This document shows, in pieces, positions 31,483 through 42,558 of a stretch of DNA of 64,000 bases (the stretch's first letter is position 1; each line of letters starts with the position of its first letter). A program made the position numbers and the translations under genes. The notes under the pieces were generated by a model that was not told the DNA's origin, searched no databases, and saw only the letters and a program-made list of their open reading frames with translations. This DNA comes from Cryptomeria japonica (Eukaryota; Streptophyta; Pinopsida; Cupressales; Cupressaceae): positions 20,661,047 to 20,725,046 of the forward strand of contig NC_081405.1 in the NCBI RefSeq assembly GCF_030272615.1, written 5' to 3'.

Positions 31483-34400
31483 CTAGATGTACTCGAATAT
31501 ATCTAGGTAAGCACCTTTCAAAAATCCTAAGTAAGTATCCCAACTAGTATTCAAAGTTACCAACATAGTTACAAACCCATTAAGAATGTATGCATGTAGT
31601 TCTTCTTCTGTTAGATTCATCGGTGTGGGTTTATTCATTAATTCTAGACTTTTCCTCTTATGGAGTAATAAAGTGTTCAACCGAGGACTTACCAATCCTC
31701 TCAATTCCATAGCTCGCCAGATTAATCTGTCCATATCTTTCTCCAAGACTAATATCTTATATTCTGTAACCAAAATTTGACCATCATTGGCATTGGTCAA
31801 TGACTGAGTACCATCAAAACTGTTAGCCAGATGTTCCAACCAGACCTTTGTCACTTTTGTTTTTACCTCCAAGTCAGTTGTAAGTTTATCGGTGTTAGTA
31901 CAAGACCTATATATACAACTGCACTGATTAAGAGCCTCATCAATCTTTGTAAGTTGCTCTGTCATCTTGACCTTGTCTGATATGAGCATATTGTCACAGG
32001 TGACCTTCCTAGTTGCATTGTATCTCTCTATCAATTATCGGTTTGATATCTTTTGAAGATTTTGAAACTCTTTTGCAATATGTTCAGTCAAACTCTTAAG
32101 CTTTCCAGAGGGGATAGCTACCAGACTATAGTATCCCGAAACTAGTTGTTGCAAAATCAAAATGGCCTGCTCAATGACCTGCTTGTCTTCTGATCCTTCT
32201 TTCCTCAACTTCTAAGTTGCAATAAACATTAATTCAAAGCTGCTCAGTTGCTCAATGTTCTTCTGCCCAAAATCAACTTGACCAGATGAGCCAATTTCCA
32301 ACAATGAATGACCGGACTCTCCAACCTGCCGACTAGCACTGGTGCCTTCGCCACTTGGTGTAGTAATCATCTCAACCTTAGCCTCTTCAATATGTACATT
32401 TGTTGTCGAAGGTTCAACATCCTAAACCTATTTATTATTTTTATCCACATCAATAACCTCTACATCCAAAATGTTTTGTTATGGTGTATCCTGCTTATCA
32501 TGCACAACTTCAAGGTTATCTATCGGTTTCTCTATATTATGTACAGGTGATACTGCCAGAGGAATATCCTCTATTAGTTTTTGTCCCAAAACTGGTGAAT
32601 TCATAGCCAATATACCTTTTCCCTTACCATCAACAAATATGTCTTCAATACTAGACTTAGGTGAAAATACTGGTGTAGTAAAGAAATCTGGTTTGTCTAC
32701 AAAGAATTTTACCCATGCCTCGTGGGTCTCCTTAACTATTTCATTTACTCTACCTACCATGAGACTCACATGTGGATGTCTGCTCTGAAAAATTGTTCTA
32801 TTAGTATATTCAAGACACTGCTACAACTCCTTATCAGTCATTGTACCACAAATAGTTAATAACTCCTGCAACTTTATATTTTTATCCTCTTGAACTGCAG
32901 ATAATCTCCTACCATCTAGCTTATTGTAAAAGTCTCATGGTATTTGATTTTGAATCTCAAGTAATACCTTCTTACATATATCTAAATACAACAAAACTGC
33001 TTCCTCAATCTCCATTTGATCCTTATCATCCATATGTTCATAATAATGATGGATATTACTCAAAATTCCATCTTTAGTTATTTGATCTATTAATTCGGCA
33101 ACTGAGAGAGGAGGAGCGACTTCAATACTCTTACCAGATTCGAGAGCTATATCTAATTCTGATTTCTTCTTCTTGTCAGGAGTAGAAGTAGATTCTTTAA
33201 CTGGTTTCCTCTTCTGTGTTGGTTTCCTCTCCTTCAAAATTTTCTTAGGGGCTAATGGAGGAGTGACCTTCACTTTATGTACCTTTCCTTCCACAGGCTT
33301 CTTCCTCTGCACCCTGATGTATGTCTGGGGAATCTTTGGGGGCACAACATCAATATCAAAACCGGATTCAATAGAGGCAATATAAGTTTCCGATTTCTTC
33401 CTCTTTAGTATACCCTTGCCGGTTGTTGCTAACAGTGGAGTCTGAACTACTGCCGTAGATGACCCTTCTGCCAATCCAATGATCTTCTTGATTTCAGAGG
33501 ACATCTTCTCCACAACTTCCCCAAGCTTCTTCAATTTTCCTTCCCTTTTCTTCTGACTGAAACCTATCTGAACTTCAGATGCCTTTTGCTTTGTTGTACC
33601 AAAGGCTTTCTCAGTTTCATCAACCGGGGCATTAATCAGAGTCTTGGCATATAAGTCCAAGATCTCAGCATCAACCTCATAACCCATCTCAGTGATCCAG
33701 ATCTTTTGTGGTTGCACTGCTTCCATTAATGTTTCATCCTTCTTAACCATAAAGCATATTTTAATAGAGTACTTATCAACAATATGTTTCAACACTCTCT
33801 CTTTTTTCATCATAGCCTTCTGAAATGATTTGAAATAACCCCATAGAATGGAGTCTCCCTCCTTGTCCTGTCCTAAACCTCTTATAGAATTCTTTATTTT
33901 CTTTCCTACTGGCATATCAAATTCCCATTTATTTTTACCGGATCCGATAACTCATTCAAAAATAAAAGCATCAAGCAAACAACAACATTGCCATACAGGA
34001 AAACACCTTTCTTTTTACCCTTAATCTTCCCTAGGTTTAAAATAAGCTCTTCACACATCCATTGATAGAGATCATACCTATCATTTCTTTTGACCATCTA
34101 ATGAGCATAATAAACGTATGAACTGGAAACAAAGTTCAATCGGTTTGATTGGGTTACCTTGTAACCAATGATCATGCTTGCAAATTGAACAACTTTGTCT
34201 CTGATAGTGCTTATCCTCATTGATCGATTGTCAAAAGTTGCACCAGTTAACTTCTCAACCTCATTTTAGGTATTTATCCCTTCTGGGAGTCTGACCAGTT
34301 TGGGGCAAACTGGTGATTGCATAAATAGCCTCTTTTTGTGATTTTGTAGGGTCGCTCCAACCATATGAATTCCTCATGGACACAACTTAGTACATATCGA

Positions 34401-34750
34401 ATCATTTCATCTTCAAATTTCAGCATCTCCAAAATGTCTGTGAAACCTTGATCCTTCAGAATTTGAAAGTTTGGTTTCATTAATCCCCTCCTATCCGATA
34501 GATTTATCATGTACATTGTTTTGATCTTAGCTGAACCTAAATCCTCCAGAGTGCAGTGGATATATGCACGAACATCTTCAACATACAAAACTTTGTTTGG
34601 AACCCTAGAAAATGCGCCGACTGAATCATCAACCTTCACAATCTGAGGGCATTGCATGAAAATTGAGCATGGACAATCCTTAATGTCAACAACAATAGGG
34701 GTAGCCACACCTACTGGGGCAGGAGTAGATCCAAAAGCCACTATAAACAA
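31483..34750 (-). pseudogene. Long second protein of the gag-only element, unrecognised
   Basis: From 33915 to 31483 one minus-strand frame covers about 810 codons with only a few stops. Its 326-codon first part (33915-32935) is Lys-rich, with KKKRK-like clusters and IVDKYSIKICFMVKKDE. The middle is acidic and Ser-rich. The last part (32034-31483) is helical. Upstream, in other frames after frameshifts, lie 34097-33906 (DLYQWMCEELILNLGKIKGK) and 34750-34274 (CVHEEFIWLERPYKITKRGY). Together these suggest an original protein over 1000 residues. No enzymatic motif, signal peptide or convincing Env-type membrane segment is seen. A plant retroelement accessory protein is the likeliest class; function unknown. 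Confidence 0.55.
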
Positions 34751-35119
34751 AAGATAGTCCGAAAACTGATAAAATACCTCACAACCTTTGCCGGTGAAAG
34801 TTCTTGAAAATCCACACCAAATGCACTGGAAATCACTTGAAAATGTTTTTGATCGCCTTAAATCACCTTAAACTCACTCTGCTTCACTTTGAATGTGTGT
34901 GATTAGAAATGAACCAACACTTCTCTTTTATTCTGTGAAAACCCTAATTTCCCATCGACGTAAATGTGTGCCAGTCTATCATACCGGATTCAAAATCCAT
35001 GACCTCAGTGTTGAGAAACCTTCAGACTGACTTCTCCAAGATCTGATACAAGATTTCAAACCTCTACCAAGGGTAATGCAAGGTCTATCATTAATTTACC
35101 TCCCCCTAAGGCTAATGCC
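34751..35119 (-). other. Spacer between the two reading frames of the gag-only element
   Basis: About 370 bases without a coding signal. It contains GGTAATGCAAGG-type sequence and several stops in each minus frame. Confidence 0.5.
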
Positions 35120-36310
35120 TTAGTTACCGGATGAGTCTTCTGCCAGTGCAAGAACATTCTGCTTTGTCGGTTGAATAACTGGGTTGATTGTCTTTGTTGG
35201 TTGTTCTTCAGATTTCCTAACCCATTTCCTCTCATGCTCCTTCCGGATATCATCAACTTTTTGTTTTCCTTTTTCATCATTTCCTACCGGATTGTTCTTG
35301 CTTCTGCAAAATTTAGCAATATGTCCTATTTTGTTGCATGCATAGCAAGTGACATTATTTTTCTGAATTGCTTTACTGTATCCTTGATCACTCCTTGACC
35401 TGCATTGACTAGCCATATGTCTAAACTTTCCACATTCACGACATTTCACATTCTCTCTACAATCTTCTGTCTTATGACCATACTTCTTACAATTTGAACA
35501 CTGATCGAGAACTGCATTATTATCCTGATTTACTCTATTTCTACAATGTCTTGCCACATGACCAATTTTATTGCAAAAAAAATATCTACCATTTAATATA
35601 TGTGCATTGGGCTGCCTTACCGATTATTTCTTGTTGACAAGTGGATTCTCCTTCTGACTAGTTGTTTCAACTTCATTTGTAGTACTAGAGCTTTCTCCTT
35701 GCTCAAATCCAAGACCTCTAGTGTCTCCCTTGCACCTTTGATCCTTCAGTAGTTCATCAACCTTTGCAGAATTATCCTTGAACTTGTCTTTATAGTCATT
35801 TGCAGTATCCAGATCTCCTCTTAGGATTGTTATCAATCTTTCCAACTCTATCTCATTATTCTGGGATTGCACCAGTTCAGTTCTCAATATATCATTCTCA
35901 TATACCAACTTAATGCATTCCTCGGATATGTCTTTCAGAGATCTACCAAGATTTTCTTCATTCTTTTTCTGGTCTTCAATATCCTTGGACATCCTCATAG
36001 TTAGGGCTTTCATTTCATTATTCATGTCAGTATTCTCTCAACTCAACTTCTGACATTGTTCTTTAAGGGCATTCTTCTCTTCATCATCCCGATTTTGTAA
36101 AAGTTCCTTTCTTCTAGCTTGAGAAGATGGCAACCTCTCATGTAGGATAAGAATGAATTCCTTTGCAGAGTTCAACTCATCTTGTAATTTCAATTTTTTC
36201 ATCCTTTCAGCATCATAGTATTCAAGAGCTACTTCAAGTTGTTTCTCTAGATTCATCTCCATGGATTCCGAATGCAGGATCTTCCTTAAGTTGTTAGACT
36301 TACTCCAAGG
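35120..36310 (-). pseudogene. Gag-like protein with coiled coil and four zinc knuckles
   Basis: One minus-strand frame runs from the leader after the PBS to a stop near 35120, about 395 codons with two stops (near 36038 and 35624). The first 230 residues are a long coiled coil (LEKQLEVALEYYDAERMKKL; ENDILRTELVQSQNNEIELE). Four knuckle units follow: a first one with its leading Cys lost (FFCNKIGHVARHC), then CSNCKKYGHKTEDC, CRECGKFRHMASQC and CYACNKIGHIAKFC. The usual copia Gag N-terminal core is absent. Nucleic-acid binding and particle assembly are expected from the family. Confidence 0.8.
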
Positions 36311-36312
36311 CA

Positions 36313-36328
36313 CCAAGCTCTGATACCA
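36313..36328 (-). other. Primer-binding site of the gag-only element
   Basis: TGGTATCAGAGCTTGG on the minus strand lies two bases from the LTR; initiator-methionine type. Confidence 0.9.
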
Positions 36329-36330
36329 AT

Positions 36331-37245
36331 TGTTGGAATCCGAGAACACTAAGAGGGGGGGTGAATCAGTGTTCTGTCAGTAAGATAAATTTTAACCTTA
36401 TTAACAATGTGTTTCAGTAACTGGTAACCATAAAAGAATATAACAACACCTACAAATAATACCACCACAAGAATATACACCATAACATAGAGATTTATAT
36501 GTGGAAAACCTCAAAGATGAAAAAACCATGGTGGAATTGGGGACCCACAATATCTATCCACTGTCCAAATGAATAAATATTACAATAGGGGCCCACACAT
36601 GCAGGAAGGCCAACAACCTAGAGTTCATCACAAAAGGAGCCTCACTGACTACAAGCACCAAATATTGGTTTACAAACAAAATTTTGAACTGAGAGAATGC
36701 ATCTGCTATGTTGGATGAGTTTCGGTTCAAGCACTGACTATACCGGTTTCCATTGTTTTCTCCTTTACCGGTAACTTGCTTTGCATCCCAAACCTTAAAA
36801 CCAATAACCAAGACTGACTACAAAATATTATATTCATATATAGTCGATCAATATTGTTCGCATAATATCTTGCATCATATGTATATCTCTCAATATCATC
36901 ATATCCAAAATATCCTAGCCGGACTAACTTAAATACCCTTCCCAAACATAAACATAAATGCCTTACGTCAGCTTACAATGATATTACAATTTATTTACAT
37001 GTCGGCCTAGACAAAAACAAATACATTAAACTTCATGACCGATGTTGTTGATTGCTACCATGTAGACCTGCTGGATTGATCTCCTATGTCGGCCTCATAT
37101 ACCGGTTCCTAGTTTATCGATTTCCCTGAATGTCGATTGTCAAATCATGAATACCAATGAGTACCGGTTAAGTGTCCAACCCAAAATTATATGTGTTTCC
37201 ATCAATGACAACACAACTAAACTAGATGAGTGTCAATTGCCAACA
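36331..37245 (-). repeat. Gag-only element 5' LTR (minus orientation)
   Basis: 915 bp, TGTTGG...CCAACA, with an AGAGGGGGGGTGAATCAG block at its left end shared with S1. A TGTCAGTAAG-type region follows in both LTRs. Confidence 0.92.
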
Positions 37246-37693
37246 CAAAGTATGTGCAAAAGAGTCACTCAGAAGATTGGATCATTCTGTTGGTGTTTCC
37301 AACCGATGTCTCTAAATATCTTCTATGAGAAGCCAACCTTAATGTTAAAGGGTTTGGATTAGTGGCCAATTGATAGGATAATAACTAGGGATAAGGAACT
37401 AGTTATATCATCTACACTTCAGCCTCTGTTAGACCTAGGTGGGTATCCCTTTAACTATGCTTTTATAATCTTGATTCTCCCTTTTTGGTATTGTAATAGA
37501 TATGCTCTCAATGCACTAAGTGAATCTGAGAAATTCTTAACTTCACTGGATATGAATTTTATCCTTAACTTATATATTTTGAGTCATTGTGAGAGTCAAT
37601 TTGTCCTATTCCTTAAAACTTAAACTTAAAAACAAAAACGGAATATAAATATTGATGGATTTTCTTGCTTTCAAATGCCAAGGTTAGTAATAT
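37246..37693 (+). other. Copia-B tail and unassigned sequence
   Basis: The first 40 codons continue the Copia-B frame (YVQKSHSEDWIILLVFPTDV) and then stop near 37362. The remaining 330 bases have no coding signal and end abruptly at the Copia-C LTR remnant. The rest of Copia-B (RT, 3' LTR) is missing, so a deletion joins B and C here. Confidence 0.5.
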
Positions 37694-37772
37694 TGTGATC
37701 TCATTCAAGGGCAATAATCAATTAAATAAAAGGAATAATATACGATGACAATATGAAAGAACTAAAACAACA
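37694..37772 (+). repeat. Copia-C 5' LTR remnant
   Basis: The last 79 bases of the LTR, about 88% identical by eye to 41305-41383. The upstream part is deleted. Confidence 0.8.
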
Positions 37773-37787
37773 TGGTATTAGAGAAGG
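37773..37787 (+). other. Copia-C primer-binding site
   Basis: TGGTATTAGAGAAGG, a variant of the copia initiator-methionine site. Confidence 0.75.
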
Positions 37788-40201
37788 TTCTCTACCAGGC
37801 CTCTGAGGTTTTAGATACAACAAATAATACGTCTTATATGGATAAACAATTATTATCTCCAAAGAAGTTTTTTTTAAGTGCTTAAATCTCTATATAATAC
37901 TGATCTTAACAGTGATTCAAGAGATAACGACTATGGTGCAATAAGAATAGTGTATACAAATAAGATAATAGCGATCATGGATTTTAATTACAAAGAGAAA
38001 TGTTTGAGATATACAAAGTAAGTGATACCTAAGGTAGAGAAATATATACAAGGGTGCAAGAAAATCTATAAATAAACGAATGATTCATGAGACTAGCGAC
38101 AGTAATATAAATAGAGGAAATACATGACTGCAACACAAAATCGGGCCTTTTAGATTACCAACGTGAAATTCTACTTATGAAGTACAAGAGTCTTTGAACA
38201 ACAACTTTAGAATATTTATGTGTTGCAGAGACTTCATAAACAATACTGACGATTCATAAAGTGAGAAAATAAGAAATTATAATATCAGTGATATTATTAC
38301 TATGAAGCAAAGAAATAGCATTGGATATTTCACGAATGATGTCTTGCATATTGGAATCGAGAACACTTGGCAAGAAGAAAAGCCCGATCCTTATAGTGGC
38401 AATGTATAATTTGTTAAGTGTGATCCGTCTTATATATACAAATGATTCAAAAGACAAAAGGCAACAATCTTATAATAACCAAAACTATGAACGGGGATAT
38501 TGAACATATACTAAACAATTCTATGAATAAGTAGAAGAACATTGGGTGCATACATTATATTCAGAAATATATTAGAGAAGAATGACATGAATATTATACA
38601 ACGAAGTATATCACCAAGTCTGCGTGAATATTACATAGCAGAAAATATAACCAAGTGTGCATGGATTATATACAACAATGTGTGAATAGAACAAAGCAAA
38701 TAATATAGCAAGGCATATAACAGGGGTTCATAGATATTCAACAGAGGTGCATGCATTATAGTCATAGATCAGGATACATATATAGTTGTGTATATAACAG
38801 TGAAGCAGTGCAGACACTATACTGTAGAATATGGTTATGCACAATGACTCTTTGCACACATAAACCAAAGCAATCGACTGACATGGTAATGTGAAAAGGA
38901 AATGCAACATGAAAAATGATGCAACAAACCTTTATTTAGAAGAGATGTGATTTGTATTAAAAGGGGAACGTGTTAAAGGAGGTACGATTATCCAAAGAGG
39001 ATTAATAATCTATTCTCAAAGCATTGTAATTTGTTTAATACATCAAAATGATATTATTATGGCTGACTAATTAAGATTTACATAAAGACAAATATTAATA
39101 TTGGTGCAAATATTAATATTTGCCAGAAGTAATTAGAGAGGCTAGCTTAGACAAGGATCTATTTCTTTATAATAAGATCGATATATCAAAGTTAATATTT
39201 ATTTGCTTTCCTGGTAATTGTATTTCATATCGCTTCACTTCATGGTGCGATATAGTAATCTCTGCATGAAACTACATGTGGATGAATAAGAGATTTGTGG
39301 TTGCCATGAATAATCTCTGCAATTATTTTGAGTCATAGAGGTTAAACAAAAGAAGAAAATATTAAAACTGTGGGCCTCTAATGTTTTACTGCAACATTGA
39401 TTAAGAAGATCGATCAACATCAATGGAGATAGTAATATTTTGGTTGAATATTGTTGTAGTATGTGCATAATATTCATGAGAGATGATTATTATTGTTCTT
39501 GAAGCTTATGTGGTAAATGCGATCCCTTTCCCAAGCCATGTAACTCTCCATTCCTTCTTTTGGAATGCCACACTTTGGAGATTTACAAGTTGTTGGGCAT
39601 GATAAGTTGTTCATTATATGGATGTTGATGGAAATAAAGTAAATGCTATGTGTTAATGATATCACTAGGTGACGCTATGCAGTAATACATTTCCAATATA
39701 CTTTTTGATCGCTACAACACTAAAGGTAGCAAAGTTGAGACAAGAGGGCTCTCCTAGTGAGAGGGAGTAGACAACAAGCGGATTTTGTTCTAATCTTAGG
39801 ATGGTCATATTGTTATCTGGTCTAGGGCTCGATCTTATGATAGGAGGTCCAAGGTAGTCTTGGATCTTGCACTTTCAGTCATATGTAGATCATACCACAT
39901 GATGAGAGTCTCTTGGATCAAGGTATCTTCCATGATTGGAACCATGTGAGCATGGTATGCTCCCGTGACAGAGGGAGTAGTTAAGAGGATGTGCTTCCGT
40001 TGACATCTGAGGATCTTGGTCATATTGGTTCAGAGGGAGTAGATCGTGTCGAGATGGTTTCTCTAGTGATCAGTCAGAGGATTATGATTCATGGGATGGA
40101 GTCCCATATATGTAGGCTGGAAGGCCTTTATGCTAATTCCTAGGTCATAATATTCCTGGATAGATGGATACTTGGAATACACCAAGAGTAATGCAGACTC
40201 T
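37788..40201 (+). other. Copia-C interior without recognisable coding
   Basis: About 2.4 kb with no frame above 80 codons on either strand and no copia motif until 40202. Repetitive ATATACAA/AATATAGCAAG words occur in 37900-38800. From 39700 phrases such as GAGAGGGAGTAGA recur. It is either a very old degraded pol or a non-coding interior. Confidence 0.5.
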
Positions 40202-40267
40202 AACCTTGTATTTCATGAAAGGTCAAAGCATGTGGAGTTCAAGTATCATGATATGGTTCATAATTAG
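40202..40267 (+). pseudogene. Copia-C RNase H C-terminal tail
   Basis: VFHERSKHVEFKYHDMVHN then a stop. It matches the segment in Copia-1 around residues 1253-1272 (VFHDRSKHIEIPYHYVRDMV). This is the only protein-level trace of pol in Copia-C. Confidence 0.85.
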
Positions 40268-40379
40268 TATCATGTATGTGACTCCATGACAATTTTGGTT
40301 CAATGCTTGATGAGCCCCTGGAACATCATCGTAAGGTGACGATGTCATGATATTGATTGATCATACCATTTGGTTTATA

Positions 40380-40842
40380 TCTCTAGTAGTAATATCTAAG
40401 GACATGCCATAATAGTGGATATCATGAGACATGATATCCATGGATAAGCCATAATGGTGGATATTACATAAAGAGATATTCATGGTGGATTTCATGTGAC
40501 ATGAAATCCGTGGACATGCCATGTAGTAATATCTTTAGATAAACCATAATAGTAGATATCACGTGAGGTGATATCTATGGATATGCCATAATGGTTGATA
40601 TCACGTGAGGTGATATTTATGTATAAACTATAATGGCGGATGTCATGTGAGGTGATGCCTATGGATATGCCATAATGGTTGATATCACATGAGGTGATAT
40701 CTATGGGGAAGCCATAATGGTTGATATCACGTGAGGTAATATCTATGGAAAAGCCATAATGGTTGATATCACATGAGGTGATATCTATGGAGGATCCATG
40801 ATGATTGATATCATGGTGAGGTGATATCTTTACTTTCCTCAT
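40380..40842 (+). repeat. 42-bp minisatellite, each unit with a GATATCAC/GTGATATC hairpin
   Basis: About ten diverging units follow the pattern GCCATAATGGTTGATATCAC then GTGAGGTGATATCTATGG. The 8-base arms GATATCAC and GTGATATC flank a GTGAG loop in the best units; compensating variants occur (for example GATATCAT with ATGAT). The same hairpin word occurs in the Copia-1 3' UTR, in the equivalent position between pol and the PPT. Confidence 0.88.
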
Positions 40843-40912
40843 ATGGGTGTAGTCATTGTGGTTGACATCATGATGAGGTGATATGTCTTGTGCAATTGGA
40901 AGTATCCTCCCT

Positions 40913-40993
40913 AGCTAAGAGGGAGTGTTGAAGATACATCAGGAGGACGAACCAGAAGATGTCAAGTAGGATTCCTTCCTAGCTAAGAGGAAG
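40913..40993 (+). repeat. Duplicated polypurine tract and LTR start
   Basis: CTAGCTAAGAGGGAG then TGTTG at 40926, and again CTAGCTAAGAGGAAG then TGTTG at 40994, about 68 bases apart. Either could be the true 3' LTR boundary. The sequence matches the Copia-1 PPT. Confidence 0.7.
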
Positions 40994-41383
40994 TGTTGAT
41001 TTTATTGTAGCTATGGTCAGAATCCACGAGCCTACATAACACAAAGGTTGTGATTATATTGTGATTGATAATATAATTATTATATTATTATTGTGAGATA
41101 ATATATTATATAATTATTATATAATTATTATATTATCATTATTATGAGATGATATAATTATATTATAATTGTGAGAATATAATTATACTTATAATTATTG
41201 ATATTATAATAATATATTGATAGTTAACATTATATTATATTAATTAATAAGAGTGGTATCCATTGTTGAAAGTGGCACCTCTTGCGTATATATTTGATGA
41301 GATATGTGATCTCATTCAAGGGCAATAATCAATTGAATAAAATAAATAATATACGATGGAAATATGAAAGAACTATAGAAACA
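40994..41383 (+). repeat. Copia-C 3' LTR
   Basis: It starts TGTTGATTTT after a PPT-like tract and ends AGAAACA. Its middle is an extreme AT stretch (ATATAATTATTATATAATT type) between 41060 and 41260. The start could alternatively be 40926. Confidence 0.65.
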
Positions 41384-42558
41384 AATACAATCTTATGACT
41401 AGTGCCTATCCATTGGGCTAGATTACCATTATTACAATATAAAATATGAATGTACTGCAACATCTTTTGCCTTATACAACTAACACCTGGTATTAGTCAT
41501 AACATAAAATGAATATTCTAGTTGCATCCTAACCAAAAATGATCTCTACAAAATGTTTTTGAATGAACAAAGCAGTTTAATCTCCTACTTTAGAAGAAGC
41601 TCACATTCATACAAATTCAACAACACAGTGAAGAAGTAAAAAAAAAAGCCCTTGATTTATTGATTAAACAAGATTTTGGAGCACAAGTGGTGAGAACAAC
41701 TTCAAAACCATTGAATTTTCTTTCAATATGTTTTTGTAACTGCAAAGTACTTCATATATCCCACACATATCCATTGCAAAAGGACTGCAAATAGAACATG
41801 AAACTGAAAATAGTACTATATTGCAAAACCTATGGACTTTTTGTGTGCATATTCACTCTTAGTAAAAAAGCTTTTACAATGCTCGAATAATACTTCTAAT
41901 TTGAACCTAGAGACTTGAAACAAGGCCTAGAATATCCTTTTATAGAAAATAAGGATGCAACAAGGTTCGGGCCTTTTACAATTTCAAAAAGTATTAGGTG
42001 ACCACCTAACAGAATAGGACAAACAACTTTTTAGATCTTTTGATAGGGATAGACATTCTCTTTCTTTTCTCCGCAAGTGGTAGTTGTTGTAGATGATCTG
42101 GAATTCTTCTTTTCTTCACATGAGCTCTCTTATCAAGTTGGTGGATCAGATAACCCTGCTGACCTATTAAATACACATAAACAAAGAGTAGTTTACCATA
42201 TATTTATAAAATATATACATTAAGTAGAGGATATGTAAGTCAAAATTATGTGAAAATGTCATAGTCAATCCACCTAATTACAATTAATATCCTTTTTCAT
42301 CTATACAAGTTGATGGAAGAAGGAAAGACAAAAATTCAAAACAGGTGAGAAATACTAAATTTAAAAATTCAAAATTGTAGAAACAAAGTGAGAAGAGAAT
42401 CAGAAAGATCCCAATCCATATTGCTTTTATTGTTGAAGTCTTATAGTGTGCTACTAGTAATCTTAAGTATCTATTGAAGGCTTGGCCACCTCCACTTTGG
42501 TCATTCCACTGTCAAATCGTGATAATGCATCAAAGTATGTGCTCAACTTGCTTAATAT
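41384..42558. other. Unassigned sequence with a possible minus-strand promoter
   Basis: No coding signal in either strand. A CTATAAAAGG box is present on the minus strand at 41936-41945. With the minus-strand pseudogene to the right, this could be the 3' LTR of a minus-oriented element, but I found no second LTR copy. Confidence 0.35.
41936..41945 (-). promoter_or_regulatory. TATA-like box on the minus strand
   Basis: CTATAAAAGG is a good plant TATA match in an otherwise unassigned stretch. No downstream gene is visible. Confidence 0.35.

Larger units (their letters stand above)
30324..37245 (-). mobile_element. Gag-only non-autonomous copia-like element (TR-GAG type)
   Basis: Two LTRs (30324-31259, 36331-37245), a perfect CAAAG duplication (30319-30323 and 37246-37250), a minus-strand PBS TGGTATCAGAGCTTGG (36313-36328) and an AAAGGGGGAGAT polypurine tract at 31260-31271 define the element. 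The 5.1-kb interior encodes a coiled-coil/zinc-knuckle Gag part and a long second protein. No protease, integrase, RT or RNase H motif was found. The PBS and GGGGGAGA tracts recall the Sirevirus branch of copia; that link is an inference. Confidence 0.9.
15158..37693 (+). mobile_element. Copia-B, decayed and split by two nested elements
   Basis: The pieces are 15158-18048 (LTR, gag, protease, integrase N terminus), 29865-30323 (integrase core onward) and 37246 to about 37372 (short pol tail). Removing the two insertions with their duplications restores continuous codons across both joins. This proves that LARD1 and the gag-only element landed in the same older element. Confidence 0.85.
37694..41383 (+). 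mobile_element. Copia-C, relic element with truncated 5' LTR
   Basis: A 79-bp sequence at 37694-37772 (TGTGATCTCATTCAAGGGCA...) is repeated at 41305-41383. The first copy is followed by a PBS (TGGTATTAGAGAAGG), so these are the ends of two LTRs. Between them only a short RNase H tail (40202) remains recognisable. PPT-like tracts precede the 3' LTR. Confidence 0.8.

Noticed and set aside
31483-34750. Envelope-like gene in the gag-only element
   Set aside because: No signal peptide, convincing transmembrane anchor or fusion-type motif; the sequence is basic and coiled-coil rich.
37788-40201. Search for copia gag or pol in the Copia-C interior
   Set aside because: No frame or motif found apart from the short RNase H tail at 40202.
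40380-40842. CRISPR-like array (regular repeats with short hairpins)
   Set aside because: Plant nuclear context, no distinct spacers and units that diverge continuously. It is a minisatellite.
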